A stretch of 64,000 nt of DNA from Protopterus annectens (taxonomy: Eukaryota > Chordata > Ceratodontiformes > Protopteridae), in contig NC_056727.1 in assembly GCF_019279795.1 (NCBI RefSeq), positions 1,206,559,327 through 1,206,623,326 of the forward strand, written 5' to 3'. The position numbers and the translations under genes are program-made. Positions 31,436-43,004 of this stretch are shown piece after piece. The notes under the pieces were generated by a model. It was not told the origin of the DNA and did not search any database. It saw only the letters and a program-made list of their open reading frames with translations. Within the stretch, counting starts at the first letter, position 1; each line of letters opens with the position of its first letter.

Positions 31436-33528
31436 TTGAGAGATTAGTGGGAAGGAGGAAATGCATACAGAAGTCCCCGGGCCAAACTTGGACTAGAGCG
31501 TCTCTGCTGGGTTGGCCTGGTAAAGGGAATAGAGTGAAGTATTCTCTGCACTTGCTGTTTTGGGGAGTAGCAAAAAGATCGCAGCAAGGCTGACCCCACT
31601 TGAGGAAAATTTCTCTCACAACAGAGTCTTTCAGAGACCACTCGTGAGGCATGAGGATAGCTCTGCTCAACTTGTCCGCAATTTGATTGGACTTCCCGGG
31701 GATGTGCGTTGCTATCAGAAACCGCTGAGAAGAAATCGCCCATTGCCACAATCTGAGTGCTTCTCGACACAGGGGTATGACCTGGTTCCGCCTTGTTTGT
31801 TGATGTACCACACTACAGACATATTGTCTGTCTGGATTGCAATCGTTCCCAAGGGAAGAGAGTCTTGAAGGGCTTGCAACGCTAAAAGCACTGCTCTCAT
31901 CTCCAGAACATTTATGTGCAAGTGGCATTCGTTTGGTTGCCATGTGCCCTGGACCGTCCTGCCCTGATAATGCCCCCACCCGATCAGGGAGGCATCCGTT
32001 GTCAGAGTAGCAACCGGAGGGTGGAACAAAGGGTCTTCCCAACAAGAGCTGAGGGGAAGACATCCACCACATGATATGATTTCTGCACGCCTGCGTGATC
32101 ATAATGGTGTGGGACATTGGAAGTTGCTGGTATGACCATTGTGTAAAGAGCATCCATTGAAGGATCCGCATGTGGAATCTGGCTAATGGAAGCAGAGGTA
32201 TGGCCGCCGCCATAATTCCCAACACTTTCAGAACTAACCTGGCTTTGATTCTGTTGTTGTTGAAAAGGAGTGAGACCAGTTTGTGAATGTCTGTTATTCT
32301 CTGATGTGTTAGTCTCGAGACATGTCTACTGTGTCTAGATTTGCGCCTATGAAAGTAATAGTACGACAAGGCGACAAAACAGACTTTTCGCAATTTATTG
32401 AAATGCCTAGCTTTTGACAAATGCGAAAGGTGTAATCCTGGCCATCAGAAGGAGATGCTTGGTGGGAGCTGTGAGGAGCCAGTCGTCCAAATATGGAAAC
32501 ACCTGGAATCCTTGTCGTCTCAGGTGAGAAGCTACCACTGCCATGCATTTGGTAAACACCGGGGCAGTGGTGAGACCAAAGGGCAGGGCCCTGAACTGAA
32601 AATGACTGGTTCCCAGCCTGAAGCGGAGGAATCTTCTGGAGCGTCTGTTCATTTTTATGTGATAGTACGCATCCTGAAGGTCTATAGAGCACATCCAGTT
32701 TCCTTTTCCCAATAGGGGAAGGATGGATTGCAGAGTGACCATCCGAAATCTTGTTTTCTTGACTGATCTGTTCAAGATACTGAGATCCAAAATTGGTCTC
32801 CAGTCCCCTGTTTTCTTTGGAACTAAAAAGAACCTTGAGTAGATTCCGGACCCTTGCTGGTCTGCTGGAACTGGCTGAATTGCTCTTTTTGCAAGCAGTT
32901 TTGAAATTTCCAAAACCGCTAGATCCCTTTGAGCGGGTGGAACATCTGGAAGGGATTTTTTGATTGATTTGGAATCAAGAAAGGGGATAGAATAGCCTTC
33001 GGAAATGACAGACTGTACCCATTTGTCTTGAGTCAGGGATAGCCAGGCTTCTGGGTACAGTGACATTCTTCCCCCGACTGCCTCCGAAGGTGGGCAGTTG
33101 GGCAACACCTCAGGGATGCTGAAAAGGCTTATCAGAGAAGACTTCCCGATTGCCCTGGTTCTGCGGAGCCCCCCTGCCTCGAGGGCGACGTCTACCATTG
33201 TTATTCCCCTCTGCCTCTGGCGGAACGACTTTGTGCCAGGCGAAGTCCCTTGAGATTGTTTACGGAACCACATTTTCCCACTTTTCTGGCCTTTGGGGTA
33301 AGGCCTAGAAGGAGTAGAAAAACGGACTCCGACAGCAGAAAGAGTCTTGCCATCAGTCTCGCACCTAGTCAAGGTTTCTTTCACTTGAGGACCAAAGAGG
33401 GATGATCCATCAAACGGGGAGTTAGTGAAAGACGCCTTGAAGGGGTCCGCAAAATTGCATAGCCGCATCCAGGCATGCCTACGTAAGGCCACACCTGTCC
33501 CTGCGGCTACTCGCTCCATCAGCCGCAT
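31220..33528 (-). pseudogene. DIRS B reverse transcriptase, RNase H and DAM-like region
   Basis: The 373-codon piece 33528-32407 begins with the gag C-terminus (FDGSSLFGPQVKETLT) and continues into RT: LTQDKWVQSVISEGYSIPF, FFLVPKKTGDWRPILDLSILN, MCSIDLQDAYYHI (motif A), ALPFGLTTAPVFTKCMA and YLDDWLL (motif C). A frameshift near 32410 follows. RNase H is in another frame at 32029-31715 (TTDASLIGWG, NVLEMRAVLLALQAL, TDNMSVVWYINKQGG), and ILIAPYWPRQVW of the DAM-like part is at 31435-31220. Confidence 0.85.
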
Positions 33529-35329
33529 AAGAAAGGAGGCGCATGGAGGAGTTGGCTATGGAGTTAAGGGTAGCCAGCTGAGTGTTCATCTTATCTTGAA
33601 AACCCGCAGCTGTAGGGTCCTTCAACATATCACTCGCTTCTTTAATCAAGTCCCTTTGAAGACGAAAGTGAAATGGCACAGGTAGTTCAGCTTAACGATA
33701 GTAAATGTCGCTGATGAGAACATCCGCTTCCATCTGTCCATGGACCTAGATTCCTTGTTAGGTGGATGGACAGGTACTGAAGGATCAGCTAGTTCCTTCT
33801 TAGTGGCAGCAGCTACCACCATAGCATCCACAGAAACTCCCTTTGTCAAGAACTGTTTGTCTGCTGGTGCCGTTATGAATTTTGAGGGTCTCCTGGGAGT
33901 GGGGTCCACCGAATCACGAGCCGCCCATGCCTTTTTAGCTACCACCTGCATGAGGGGGTCAAGGGGAGACACCCAGGAGGTGGAAGGACGAGAGCCGAAC
34001 GCCGGAAGGTACACAGATTCATCCTGCGAAGGGCTGAGGGCTGGCCAATTTCCCTCTGTTTGAGGATTTCGAGAATGTCTGCAAAGGAGACATCTTCAGA
34101 AGGGGAACGGGGAACCCTCGAATCATCTAAATCTGTGTCAGATGTGATGGACTCAGGTGAGTCAATGTGTTTCCTCTTACACTTCCTCTTCCGAGGGGCT
34201 CTTCTGCCAAATCAGGAGAGGCCTCGAAGAGGATGAAATACCCACAGGGGTTCCTGAGGAGCTGGCTCTCTGCGGTCCGGGATGAGGGAGTGAGTCGACT
34301 TGACCTGAGGCACCGTGAGGGAGGGGCGGACGGAGCCGACTGTGGAGTAGAGCCAGGCTCTATCTCACTCCCCATGACCTCGAACGCTCCCCTCTCAGGC
34401 AAAGCCAGAGGTCCCCGCCCGGAAGCTGAGAACCTCCTCGGCACCGACAGTGATGGCTCCGAGGCCGGAGCCGAACTCACCAGCGCAAGCTCCGAGAGGA
34501 AGAGCCGGGGGGGACAAGGGTCCCATGCCACTCACCCCGGCGGGGCAGACGAGGGAAGTCGGGCGCCGAGAATGCTCGCAAGAAGAAATCGGAGCCGACG
34601 ACGGAGCCGAGGACACCTGTATCGGCTCTGACGCTGCCACAGTCTCGGTTCCGACGCCTGCCCGAGCTCAACGGAGTCAGAGGAGGAATATATTGATGGA
34701 GGGCAGGCATCGACTGATGAGTCGGGCTCTGAAGCATTTGGGCCAGTGCCTCGGACTTAAGAAGTCGACTCACTACCCTCTGAAGGTCATGATCCGACAG
34801 CCTCGATGACCTAGAGGAGTGATTTATGGCTCCGTTCAGACAGCAGGGGGGATCCTGGAGCCGAATGAACGGAGCCAAGGGATGGTGACCTGGACCTCTT
34901 CCTAGATGTCGGCTCCGAAGGTCTGGTCGGAGCCGACACGGAATTTTTAATACCTCGGCTCCAGCCGAGCCGAGGGAACCACAGAAACTGTGGACTGAGA
35001 CTCATCGGCTCCAGCCGGGGCCGATGTAGGCGGAGGTTTAGAAGCCTTAGGTGTCGGCTCAGTTGCTGGAGCCGAAGACCTAGAAGCCTTGGAGGGCTTC
35101 CTGAAGACACAGTAAGGGAATCCTCAGGCTTGAGTAAACCTCTTAAAATTAATTTAATTTTTCTTTCCTGCAGGACCCTGGGACTGAAGCCATGGCAAAC
35201 AGCACAGGAGTCCTGCAGGTGCAAAGGTCCCAGGCAGTAGACACAAGAAGTGTGACCGTCTGTCAGAGACATTTTCTGACAGCACGCATCACACTTCTTG
35301 AAGCCTGAGACCTTTGATTCTTTAGACAT
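33529..35329 (-). pseudogene. DIRS B gag
   Basis: Starts at MSKESKVSGF (35329) and has the same cysteine head as DIRS A (KKCDACCQKMS, CVYCLGPLHLQDSCAVC). The middle is Ser/Pro/Arg-rich and full of GGAGCCGA / TCGGCTCC motifs (34310-35070). The C-terminal part (34014-33646) has STSWVSPLDPLMQV, FLTKGVSVDAMVVAAATKKE and HPPNKESRSMDR. At least four frame changes are needed to follow it. Confidence 0.75.
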
Positions 35330-35654
35330 TCCGAAAGTGCAATCACACACACAGTCAAAAACACACTGATTACACCCTGTCTAGTTTTAGCTTAAAATAA
35401 AACAACTAACTAGGTTTTAAATTAAGAAAATAACACACACACGCACCCACTAGGGAATGGAAGAAGGCCTGAAGGCCCGAGGGAAGAACTTAAAGTTCTT
35501 GTGGGGAAAAAACAGGAATTTTAAGAAAAAGGGGGCAGAATTCCTCTAAACTAAGGGAAATAAGTATAAAAATTAAAAATAAAGGGGTTTAAATTCACTA
35601 ACTTTACAAGAAAGTCACTTACCAAGAACCGGTAGAAAACCAACACCTCGATCG

Positions 35655-35822
35655 CTGTAGCGGCAAACGAGATCTGAGGTAACTCACGCTTAGCATTGTG
35701 GGATATAAGGGGAGCCTCGAGCCGGTAGAACCAACTCTCGAGCTTTAGAGTGGCCGAGTCGGAGCCGAGGTTGGCTCCGAACCCATCCAGCAAGAATGAA
35801 GGCGAGATAGACAACTTAACAT
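35655..35822. repeat. DIRS B terminal inverted repeat (5' end of the element)
   Basis: Inverse of 29668-29870. The right tip is CTTAACAT (35815-35822). Confidence 0.85.
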
Positions 35823-38494
35823 CTCTAAGCTGTGAATCTTCAGAGGTGTGTGAAAAATAAATATACTATGAACTGTATAGCAGTGATTTCGGGTTCATTT
35901 ATTATGTGACTGTTTTGCCTGACAAGTACAGTTACTGTGTGGATATTTACAAATATAAATGGCAAAAGATGTGACTCAGACAACGTTAGTAGTAGAAGAA
36001 GACAAATCAGTTGGTTTACAGAAGTAAAGTTCATTAAAATTTGCTACCAGAATGCACATCCTTGCTTCACATCAATACCTTAACACTAACCACCCCGCAG
36101 TGGTGGAACTAGTGTGTGCACTGCTGTCCACGTTGCCTGTTTCCATTCCTCTGAAAATAAGATCATGATGGGGAGACTTGATACTATGTCAGTAACATGA
36201 ACAATGAAAAGCAAGCTTCCTATCTAGAACACTGCAATGGGCAGTAAAAGGCAATTTGTGTCTGGTTACTTTGTAAATTCAGTTGTGTGCTGTATATTCT
36301 GCTAGGAGTGATAGTTGTATTGGCTTTAAATCCTTCAACAATGCTTTATTCCAAGATTCCTGTGCATGTCCCATTTTGGTTAAATGTGAAAGCAGCAGTC
36401 AAAATTGCTTATTAAGATCCTTCTGATAAGAAGTCACATGTAACTGACACATTTGTTTGATCAGTGATGGCTAGTTGAACAGGAAATTCAGTTGCTGCTA
36501 TGGCTTTTGCTAAAATAATATATCATGATGCTTTATCTAGCAAAGTGACAGCAGGAAGCTCCATATGAGCATTTTTCTATAAATAATCTATGTATAATAA
36601 TATGCTTTTAAGCATAAGCTAAGTAGATAGAATATAAAAGCAAAGGTAAAAGTTCATTTGGAGATCCTAATTTACTGAAGGCTCACCATGTCTTGTCCTG
36701 TCTCTCCTTTATAATGCAGCAATTTATTTGGGAAGAACTCCATTACAGTGACCATATTTAGAAGCTGAATTTATACTCAGAAGCACATGAACTCAGCAAG
36801 CCTGGAAAAATCTTATTAAAGAGTTCTATCATCTCATTAATGGAGGTCTGGGGTTTATTAAGGAAAGTGGTCTGGTAATAACAGTTTTCTACTCATCTCA
36901 AGTCTGCAGCAGTTTCTAATACCACTTACCCCTGCAGTTCTTAGTCGCATAACTCTCAGGGCAAGCAGAGAGGAGAGGTCATTTAGGCATTTGGGATATC
37001 AGATGCCCTAAACTGATGACAGCAGAAATTCCCCCCGTTCTTTTTCATACAAGTGTTACAGGCTCACATAAACTACTACAATGGGTAGCTAAGATTTTAT
37101 TTTAATGATTTATATTCATTTATTTATTAAGATTAGTACATAAATAGTAATTCTGCATCATTATACATTTCAGTTTGAATACTGGAATATAGACATTACT
37201 TTTTTCCATTGAGTGGGAGTTAAATCGCAGTCTTTCTGACCTTCTGACATGTAATATTAGCATGCAACCGTTTGTCAGTGAGGAAGATGGGAAGAAAGTT
37301 TAATAAGCTGTTATAAACTACAGTCTAGAAGTAATTATTGTAAACTGGGTAACAACCATACCTCTCAAGTATACCTCATTTTAAGGAGTGTGCCTCATTT
37401 TGAGTTTTAAAAGGTCCACGATCCTCTCTGTTCCACAGTGAAAGCATCTGACACACATTCAGAGTTGCAAATCTTTTAATTAGTATAGATGGAAAACAAG
37501 TCTGAATCATATTACTTCATCAAAAGAATGTTTAGTAAGTGTAAAATAATACATTTAACCATCCTGTAAGCTTCCTAGTTGACTTGGTTAGTAAGCTGTT
37601 AGTATGTGTCCCACATTTTACCCATTTGCTCTACATTATGAGAGATAGTTTTCCACATTTTGGAGATGGAAGGTTGATCACTAAGATGCAATCATTATGA
37701 GTCATGGTCTACATTAATGCTAACATGCAGACTGCATGAACGCACGTACAACTGGAATCTAGCAAAATATCATTTGTTTACTAAAGTGCCAAGTTCAGGA
37801 ATAGAACATGGAAACAACTCTGGGCAGACAAGAGTCAGACACAGTGAGAATGCACACTGCATTCAGCTATCAGAGTTCAGGCTGTAGCATACCTCAGCAT
37901 ACACTGTAGGAAAGACAGTCAGTGCAGACCCTCATATAGTCCTCTGATATCTCCATACAAGTGGCACTCTGCAGAGACGAAAGGACAAAGGTCTGAAGTT
38001 TCCCTCAAACAACCTCCAAAGACACACACAATCTGCTGCCTACTATCATACTGAGCATGTGAGGAATAATGGCTATATCCATGGGGAATTGGAGATAGGA
38101 CTGACATGGTACTGGACTAGCCTTACAGAAATGTATAATGCGAACCCCCATAAACAAATATTTAAATCAATTGTGCACTTCCCCACTCCTGCTAATATAA
38201 AGAGCAAATATAATTTCCTTCACAAAGTTATTAAGTTGTTTATATTAGCAAGGCTATCAGAGGCTGTAACAGAATTGTCATTAATGAACACGTAATGCAA
38301 AAAAACACCTACACAATAAGACCTTGGAACGAGTGGCATTAGCTGGAGCAACCATGTGCTCTGCTCTATTCATCCACTGGAAGGTTAAGGGTATGTAGAA
38401 GAGAATGAAAGAATATGATATCTGCACAACAAACGTTAAGAAGGGTCACGGCTCTAATACTTATTCTGTATCAAAAGCTTCAAAATGTCCATGT

Positions 38495-38541
<47 letters not shown>

Positions 38542-38542
38542 G

Positions 38543-38589
<47 letters not shown>

Positions 38590-38623
38590 TGTGTTTGTGT
38601 GTGCATATGTGTGTGTGTGTGTG

Positions 38624-38708
<85 letters not shown>

Positions 38709-39461
38709 TTGCATAAGAAAAGTTAACTTCCAAAGGAGGTTGCTAACCCTGATTAAAACAGTCTGGCTGGCAGAAAGAAAAAGCAGTACAAATGAAAAAT
38801 ATCTACCTTACAGTTCATTTCTGGACTGCATCAGATTAGTTGCTGGTATGCAAAGAAAAAAATGTGGTTTAGTTTATCAGCATGACAGACATATCAGACT
38901 GAATTGCTGAACTACAAGATATGGCTAGCAAAATGTATAACAATGCAAGAGCTTCGATGTGCAGCTGAAAGGTATGGATAGTAAAGGGTAGCACTATCAT
39001 ATGACATCCCCCCACATCACTATGCCATAATAAACAGTCATGTCATGGCATGACCAACAATATTAACCATAATGTTAATGTTATCTGACTTCTCTGAAAT
39101 CTGTAGTTACCATCATCTGTAAAATAAAATAGTTGGTGGTAGTTACATTTCACCAAGCTGATAAAAGTAGGTAGCAGCTTCAGATGTGTGAGTGGATCAC
39201 AATGCTTCTTGGGATGCCCTATGCTGCAAACACAATTATGACATTACATCTGATCTTTTTAACTTTGTTAAATAAAACAACCTTAGTAGAGCGCTACGTG
39301 TATTAATTCATTTTCTGGAACAGTATACCAATTGTTATTTTCTATGTAATTCAATGACTGTCCAAGAGATGGCAGTATCTGCAAGCATAACACATGAAAG
39401 AACATGCTGACACTTACAATGGCTGATGAAATGTGAAAAAAAAAAACACTCAAAAAAACTA
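35823..39461. other. No gene seen; host-like spacer with one large microsatellite
   Basis: AT-rich DNA. A lone MITE-type end (ACCATACCTCTCAAG) occurs near 37350. Short frames at 35840-36034 and 37919-38295 have no recognised domain. The only striking structure is the microsatellite at 38495-38706. Confidence 0.55.
38495..38706. repeat. Compound microsatellite (CA)n(TA)n(TG)n
   Basis: A CA run, then a TA run near 38519-38546, then long TG runs with a few interruptions. The CA and TG halves are mutually complementary around the TA centre, so the tract could extrude a hairpin. Confidence 0.95.
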
Positions 39462-39739
39462 CAGGTCTCTTATAAATAGTAATAATAGATGTTTCTTGTG
39501 CATCTTAAATTAATAAATTGCCACACAAAAGTTATCAGGCAATGCTTTATTTCCTAACTTAATACTATAGTAAGGAACCTTAGCACTGATTTTTTTTATT
39601 TCCCCTTCAAATATGTTTGCAGCTAAGAATATATTAGTCTAACAATTTTGTACAAGGAAATTCAGCTTTTGAGCACGCATATCTTATGTCCTTTGTATGC
39701 CACGTGAAGCAATGTAAAGAGCTCTATTGCAAGTTTTGA

Positions 39740-39810
39740 ATGGCTACTATTCAGTCAATGCTCAACATGGGTGATGGTCCAAATTCAACAAGCTCTGAAG
39801 TTAATGCAAT

Positions 39811-39846
<36 letters not shown>

Positions 39847-39875
39847 TAATGAAGAGAAAAATGTAAATGAATGAG
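39740..39875 (+). pseudogene. R4 putative ORF start with expanded serine tract
   Basis: Starts MATIQSMLNMGDG and contains about a dozen consecutive serines encoded by a TCA repeat (39812-39846), then NEEKNVNE and a TGA. The second copy at 46904 has the same start and the same TGA position but only three serine codons, so the stop predates the duplication or reflects the true end of a short leader ORF. No domain is recognised. Confidence 0.45.
39812..39846. repeat. (TCA)n trinucleotide repeat in the R4 5' ORF
   Basis: About 11 TCA units in frame, absent as an expansion from the second copy near 46976. Confidence 0.95.
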
Positions 39876-39889
39876 GAAATTAACAGAAA

Positions 39890-41074
39890 CTAAAATATCA
39901 GCACAGGCAGAAAAATTTAGAAGATAGGTAGATAAATATAAAGAAAAAGTACAAAATAAGCAATTTATTGATGACCCAAAATAGTTTTATAGAGAACTAG
40001 GAAACAAGATAAAAGGAACTGAACACCACTAAAAACAAAGGTAGATACATTTTGGAGAAATAACCATGAGGATCCTGTGGAGCATAACAAAGATGCTAAA
40101 TGGATAGAAGAAGTAAAAGCAAGATTAAGAAGTTCAAAGGTACAGGATGTGAAATGGGATGAAGTAAGAGCCAGAGAGATTGAATCAAAGTTAAGAAAAG
40201 CTCCTAACTGGAAACCCCCCAGCCCACATGCAGTACCTAACTTCTAGCTAAAAGTATTAAACTCTTTGCATGAAGATTTAGCCATGAGTAAGAACTATTT
40301 ATATGCACACCCTGAACAGACACCATCTTGGTTAACAACAGGAAAAACAATGCTCCTACTTAAAAGTGAACCTGCAAGCTATCCTAAAAACTATAGAGCA
40401 ATAACTTGCCTTCTGACGAAGTATAAACTATACACTGGAATTGATGCCGACAATGTTTATAGTCATTTAGAAGAAAACTCTATCATGGCAATAGAACAAT
40501 AGGGTGATAAAACAATGTCATGGAACAAAGGATCATTTGTGGTCAAAGTCATAATTGAGAACTGTAAATAGGGAAGAATTCAAGTATGGGATAGCTGGGC
40601 TGCAAAAAAGCATTTGACAGTATACCAAATTCATGGATAAAGGAGTGCTTAAAATGTATAAGATACACTCTACATTGATTGATTACATAAAAGTGACCAT
40701 GAAACAGTGGCAAACCACTTTGCAGTTAAGTCATGATAAAGGACACATTTTTATTTCAGGGATAAAAATTCAAAGGGGGATATTCCAGGGTGACTGTCTG
40801 TCACTGCTGATCTTTTGCTTTGCCCTTAACCCATTTAGCTGTCTGCTAAACACTTTAGGTCATGGCTACAATTTGGTTCCCCGAAAAGCAACAAAGTGTA
40901 AAGACTTCTCATCTTCTTTTTGTTGATGATTTAAGACTATATAGTTCATCAGATGAGGAACTGAATGCAGAACTGCAAGTGGTCAAAACTTTTTCAGATG
41001 CTATAAGAGTGTCATTTGGTCTTGATAAATGTGCAAAAGCAACCTTTAAAGCAGGAAAGCTGCAGTACCAATTT
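39890..41074 (+). pseudogene. R4-clade reverse transcriptase
   Basis: RT of the restriction-like-endonuclease LINE group. Blocks: QFIDDPK-FYREL near 39960, KLRKAPNWKPP near 40192, TPSWLTTGKTMLLL, NYRAITCLLTKYKLYTGI (40266-40502), then a motif-A region damaged near 40600 (AAKKHLTVYQIHG instead of an intact D block), KQWQTTLQLS, GIFQGDCLSLLIFCFALNPFS (40633-40926) and FVDDLRLYSSS (motif C), FGLDKCAKATFKAGKLQ (40862-41070). Several stops and frame changes are present. Confidence 0.8.
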
Positions 41075-41340
41075 ATTTATTTATTTACTTTATTTGACCT
41101 TTGTTTACCAGGATAGTCTGATAGGTTTAAAACTTAATCCGTTTTCAGTTGAGGTCCGGGGAGAAAAGCTCCAAATTACTTATTTAATATACAATATATT
41201 GCAGTTCCTTAGCTTAATACAGAGAAGTAAGTGTTCCATTATTTCAGTGGTCAGACAAAAAACAAACTTTGCAATTTACTACCAAACAATAATGTTAGCA
41301 ATTTACTACAACAGGAGCTAATGTAATATAATATATAGTA
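41075..41340 (-). mobile_element. LINE family X copy 3, antisense 3' tail
   Basis: On the - strand this ends with the same terminal block as copies 1 and 2 (GGAGCTTTTCTCCCCGG) followed by a (TAAA)n-type tail, here read as TTTATTTATTTA at 41078. About 265 bp remain; no coding sequence. It splits the R4 ORF just after GKLQ. Confidence 0.75.
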
Positions 41341-41559
41341 TGATACATTTTTAATACAGTAAAGAGTAGCTTCCGTAGTATTATAGACATCATTCTGGGA
41401 CAAGAATGTGATATAAAAGAACTTGAGCAAGAGGGAGTATATAAATATTTGGGAATTGAAGGATCAACAATAAAACATGAACAAATATGAATAAAACTTA
41501 GTAAGGAATATTTTAGAAGACTTAAATTAATACTGAAAACAGAGTTGACATCTAGAAAC
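41341..41559 (+). pseudogene. R4 LINE, post-RT segment before CR1
   Basis: Continues the R4 protein: IILGQECDIKELEQEGVYKY and LGIEGSTIKHEQ, then SKEYFRRLKLILKTELTSR, matching the usual R4-clade order (L-x-x-x-G-x-YKYLGI block). CR1 interrupts at about 41560, and the protein resumes at 45225 with NTVQAINKFALPVL. Confidence 0.75.
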
Positions 41560-41782
41560 CACACACAATACATACCCAGTCACACATGGTACCATCACAA
41601 CTTCAAATCATACACATACTCACACAAAGACATACTCGGAGGCTCTGATCAAAAATTTACCAAAACAGCAGAGGCCACCAAAGCAGACACCCAAACAACT
41701 ACCACCTCACGACCCAACACATGCAACACATAGACCACACAGTCAGAGTGTCAAACAGTCACAGCCCTTAAGGCCAAACAAA

Positions 41783-42315
41783 ATGCCAGACACACTTGTC
41801 ATTGGTGATTCCATAGTCAGACACACTGACGCCCCGCTCACCAGACTGAGTAAAGAGAAGGTCACAGTAAGCTGCCTGTCAGGCGCTAGAATCCGCCACA
41901 TAACGCAAGCACTCAGGTCTCTCAACAGCAGGTACAAGTACGACTCAGTCATTGTCCACGCTGGTGTCAACGACCTGAGACGCACTCCTTGGACTACATG
42001 AAAAGGGACATCGAGGAGCTCTCTGATTATGTAGCCCAGGCAGGTATGACCCTGACCTTGAGCAGTATCCTACCTTCACCTAGAATGATGCCACAATACA
42101 GTGATAAGATGATCAGCTTTAATAATTGGCTTAAATTCTGGTGTCATTCAAAGGGGATCAAATGTCTGTCTGCCTGGGATGACATGCTGGACAAGCCACG
42201 CTGCTCAAGGGACGGCTTGCACCTGTCACCCTGGGCTTCCGGATATTGGCAAAGGCTCTTGCCACCCCATAGTGCCTTTTTAGGCAAGGCTCAAATTCTA
42301 AACCTACCACCCTAG
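41783..42315 (+). pseudogene. CR1 copy 1 ORF1: SGNH-hydrolase (esterase) domain
   Basis: The ORF1 product of many CR1/L2 elements carries an esterase-like domain whose role in retrotransposition is not settled. Here block I is VIGDSIVRH (residues 6-14 of 41783-42001), block III is VIVHAGVNDLRR, and after one frameshift near 41990 the last block is DGLHLSPWASGYW with the catalytic-type D and H. Apart from that frameshift the domain is complete. An upstream threonine- and histidine-rich region (41560-41780) is the likely N-terminus, with a stop near 41731. Confidence 0.8.
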
Positions 42316-42342
42316 AACACCAAAAAGGAAAAACTAAGGGTA

Positions 42343-42990
42343 ATGCTGCTCAATGCCAGAAGTCTCAATCTCAAGATGCACGCACTCGAGGCCCTTCTCA
42401 ATATGGAGAACATCGATGTCTGTGCTGTGACAGAAACCTGGTTCAAGGCTCCTGAGAGCACCCCAGCACTAACAGGTTTCACCTCATATCATGCCCGCCC
42501 CAAAATCCGGACAACACCAAGAAAGGAGGGGGTGTCCATATTCATAAAGGACACCCACACCTCAAGGTTGGTGGCAACGCATGATGCATCGGAGACCATC
42601 CAGGTGCAATTAACCATAGGCAAGACTGCTCTGCAATTTGTAGCATGTTACAGGCCACCCTCTCAAACTCAGGAACCTCACATGGCCTTCCTGAAAACAT
42701 TGGAGGGATAAATGTATCTCCAAACACCATCATACTAGGTGACTTTAACTACCCTAATATAGACTGGGAACACTACTCAAGCCCGAACACTCTAACCCAA
42801 AGATTCCTGGAGTTCATAAACTCAAATGCCATGGAACAACTAGTCACCATCCCCACAAGAGGAGAAAACATACTTGATCTCATCATCACGAACATGGGAT
42901 CAAAATGTTCAACACCGAAGTATACCCCTCACTGGTGAGATCAGATCATAAACTAATCTCGCTGGAGGTCCTCATCCCGCCCCACCTGAA
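42343..42990 (+). pseudogene. CR1 copy 1 ORF2: APE-like endonuclease
   Basis: Target-nicking endonuclease. LNARSLNLKMHALEALL opens the domain, IDVCAVTETWF supplies the catalytic-type glutamate, then FVACYRPP. After a frameshift near 42690 come ILGDFNYPNIDW and LDLIITN. The closing RSDHKLISLEV block is in another frame near 42940-42966. All main motifs are recognisable. Confidence 0.82.
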
Positions 42991-43004
42991 ACAAAAAGAC
43001 CACA

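Larger units (their letters stand above)
29668..35822 (-). mobile_element. DIRS B, second DIRS1-like subfamily
   Basis: Same architecture as DIRS A but with different termini (AAAGAAGTTATGTTC at the left, CTTAACAT at the right) and clearly different coding sequence. Inverted terminal repeats are about 170 bp, and an internal complementary region is at 30068-30163. gag and RT are split by frameshifts; the recombinase is intact. It lies 1.4 kb from the Gypsy 3' LTR and is not nested in another recognised element. Confidence 0.9.
39462..39888 (+). repeat. R4 5' region, first copy of a ~425-bp direct repeat
   Basis: Aligns with 46618-47025 along its whole length, starting ACAGGTCTCT and ending ATTAACAGAA. 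It holds the putative ORF start (ATG 39740). Confidence 0.85.

Noticed and set aside
38495..38706. Regulatory or origin role for the compound TG/TA tract
   Set aside because: It is a simple-sequence repeat with no flanking motifs that support a function.
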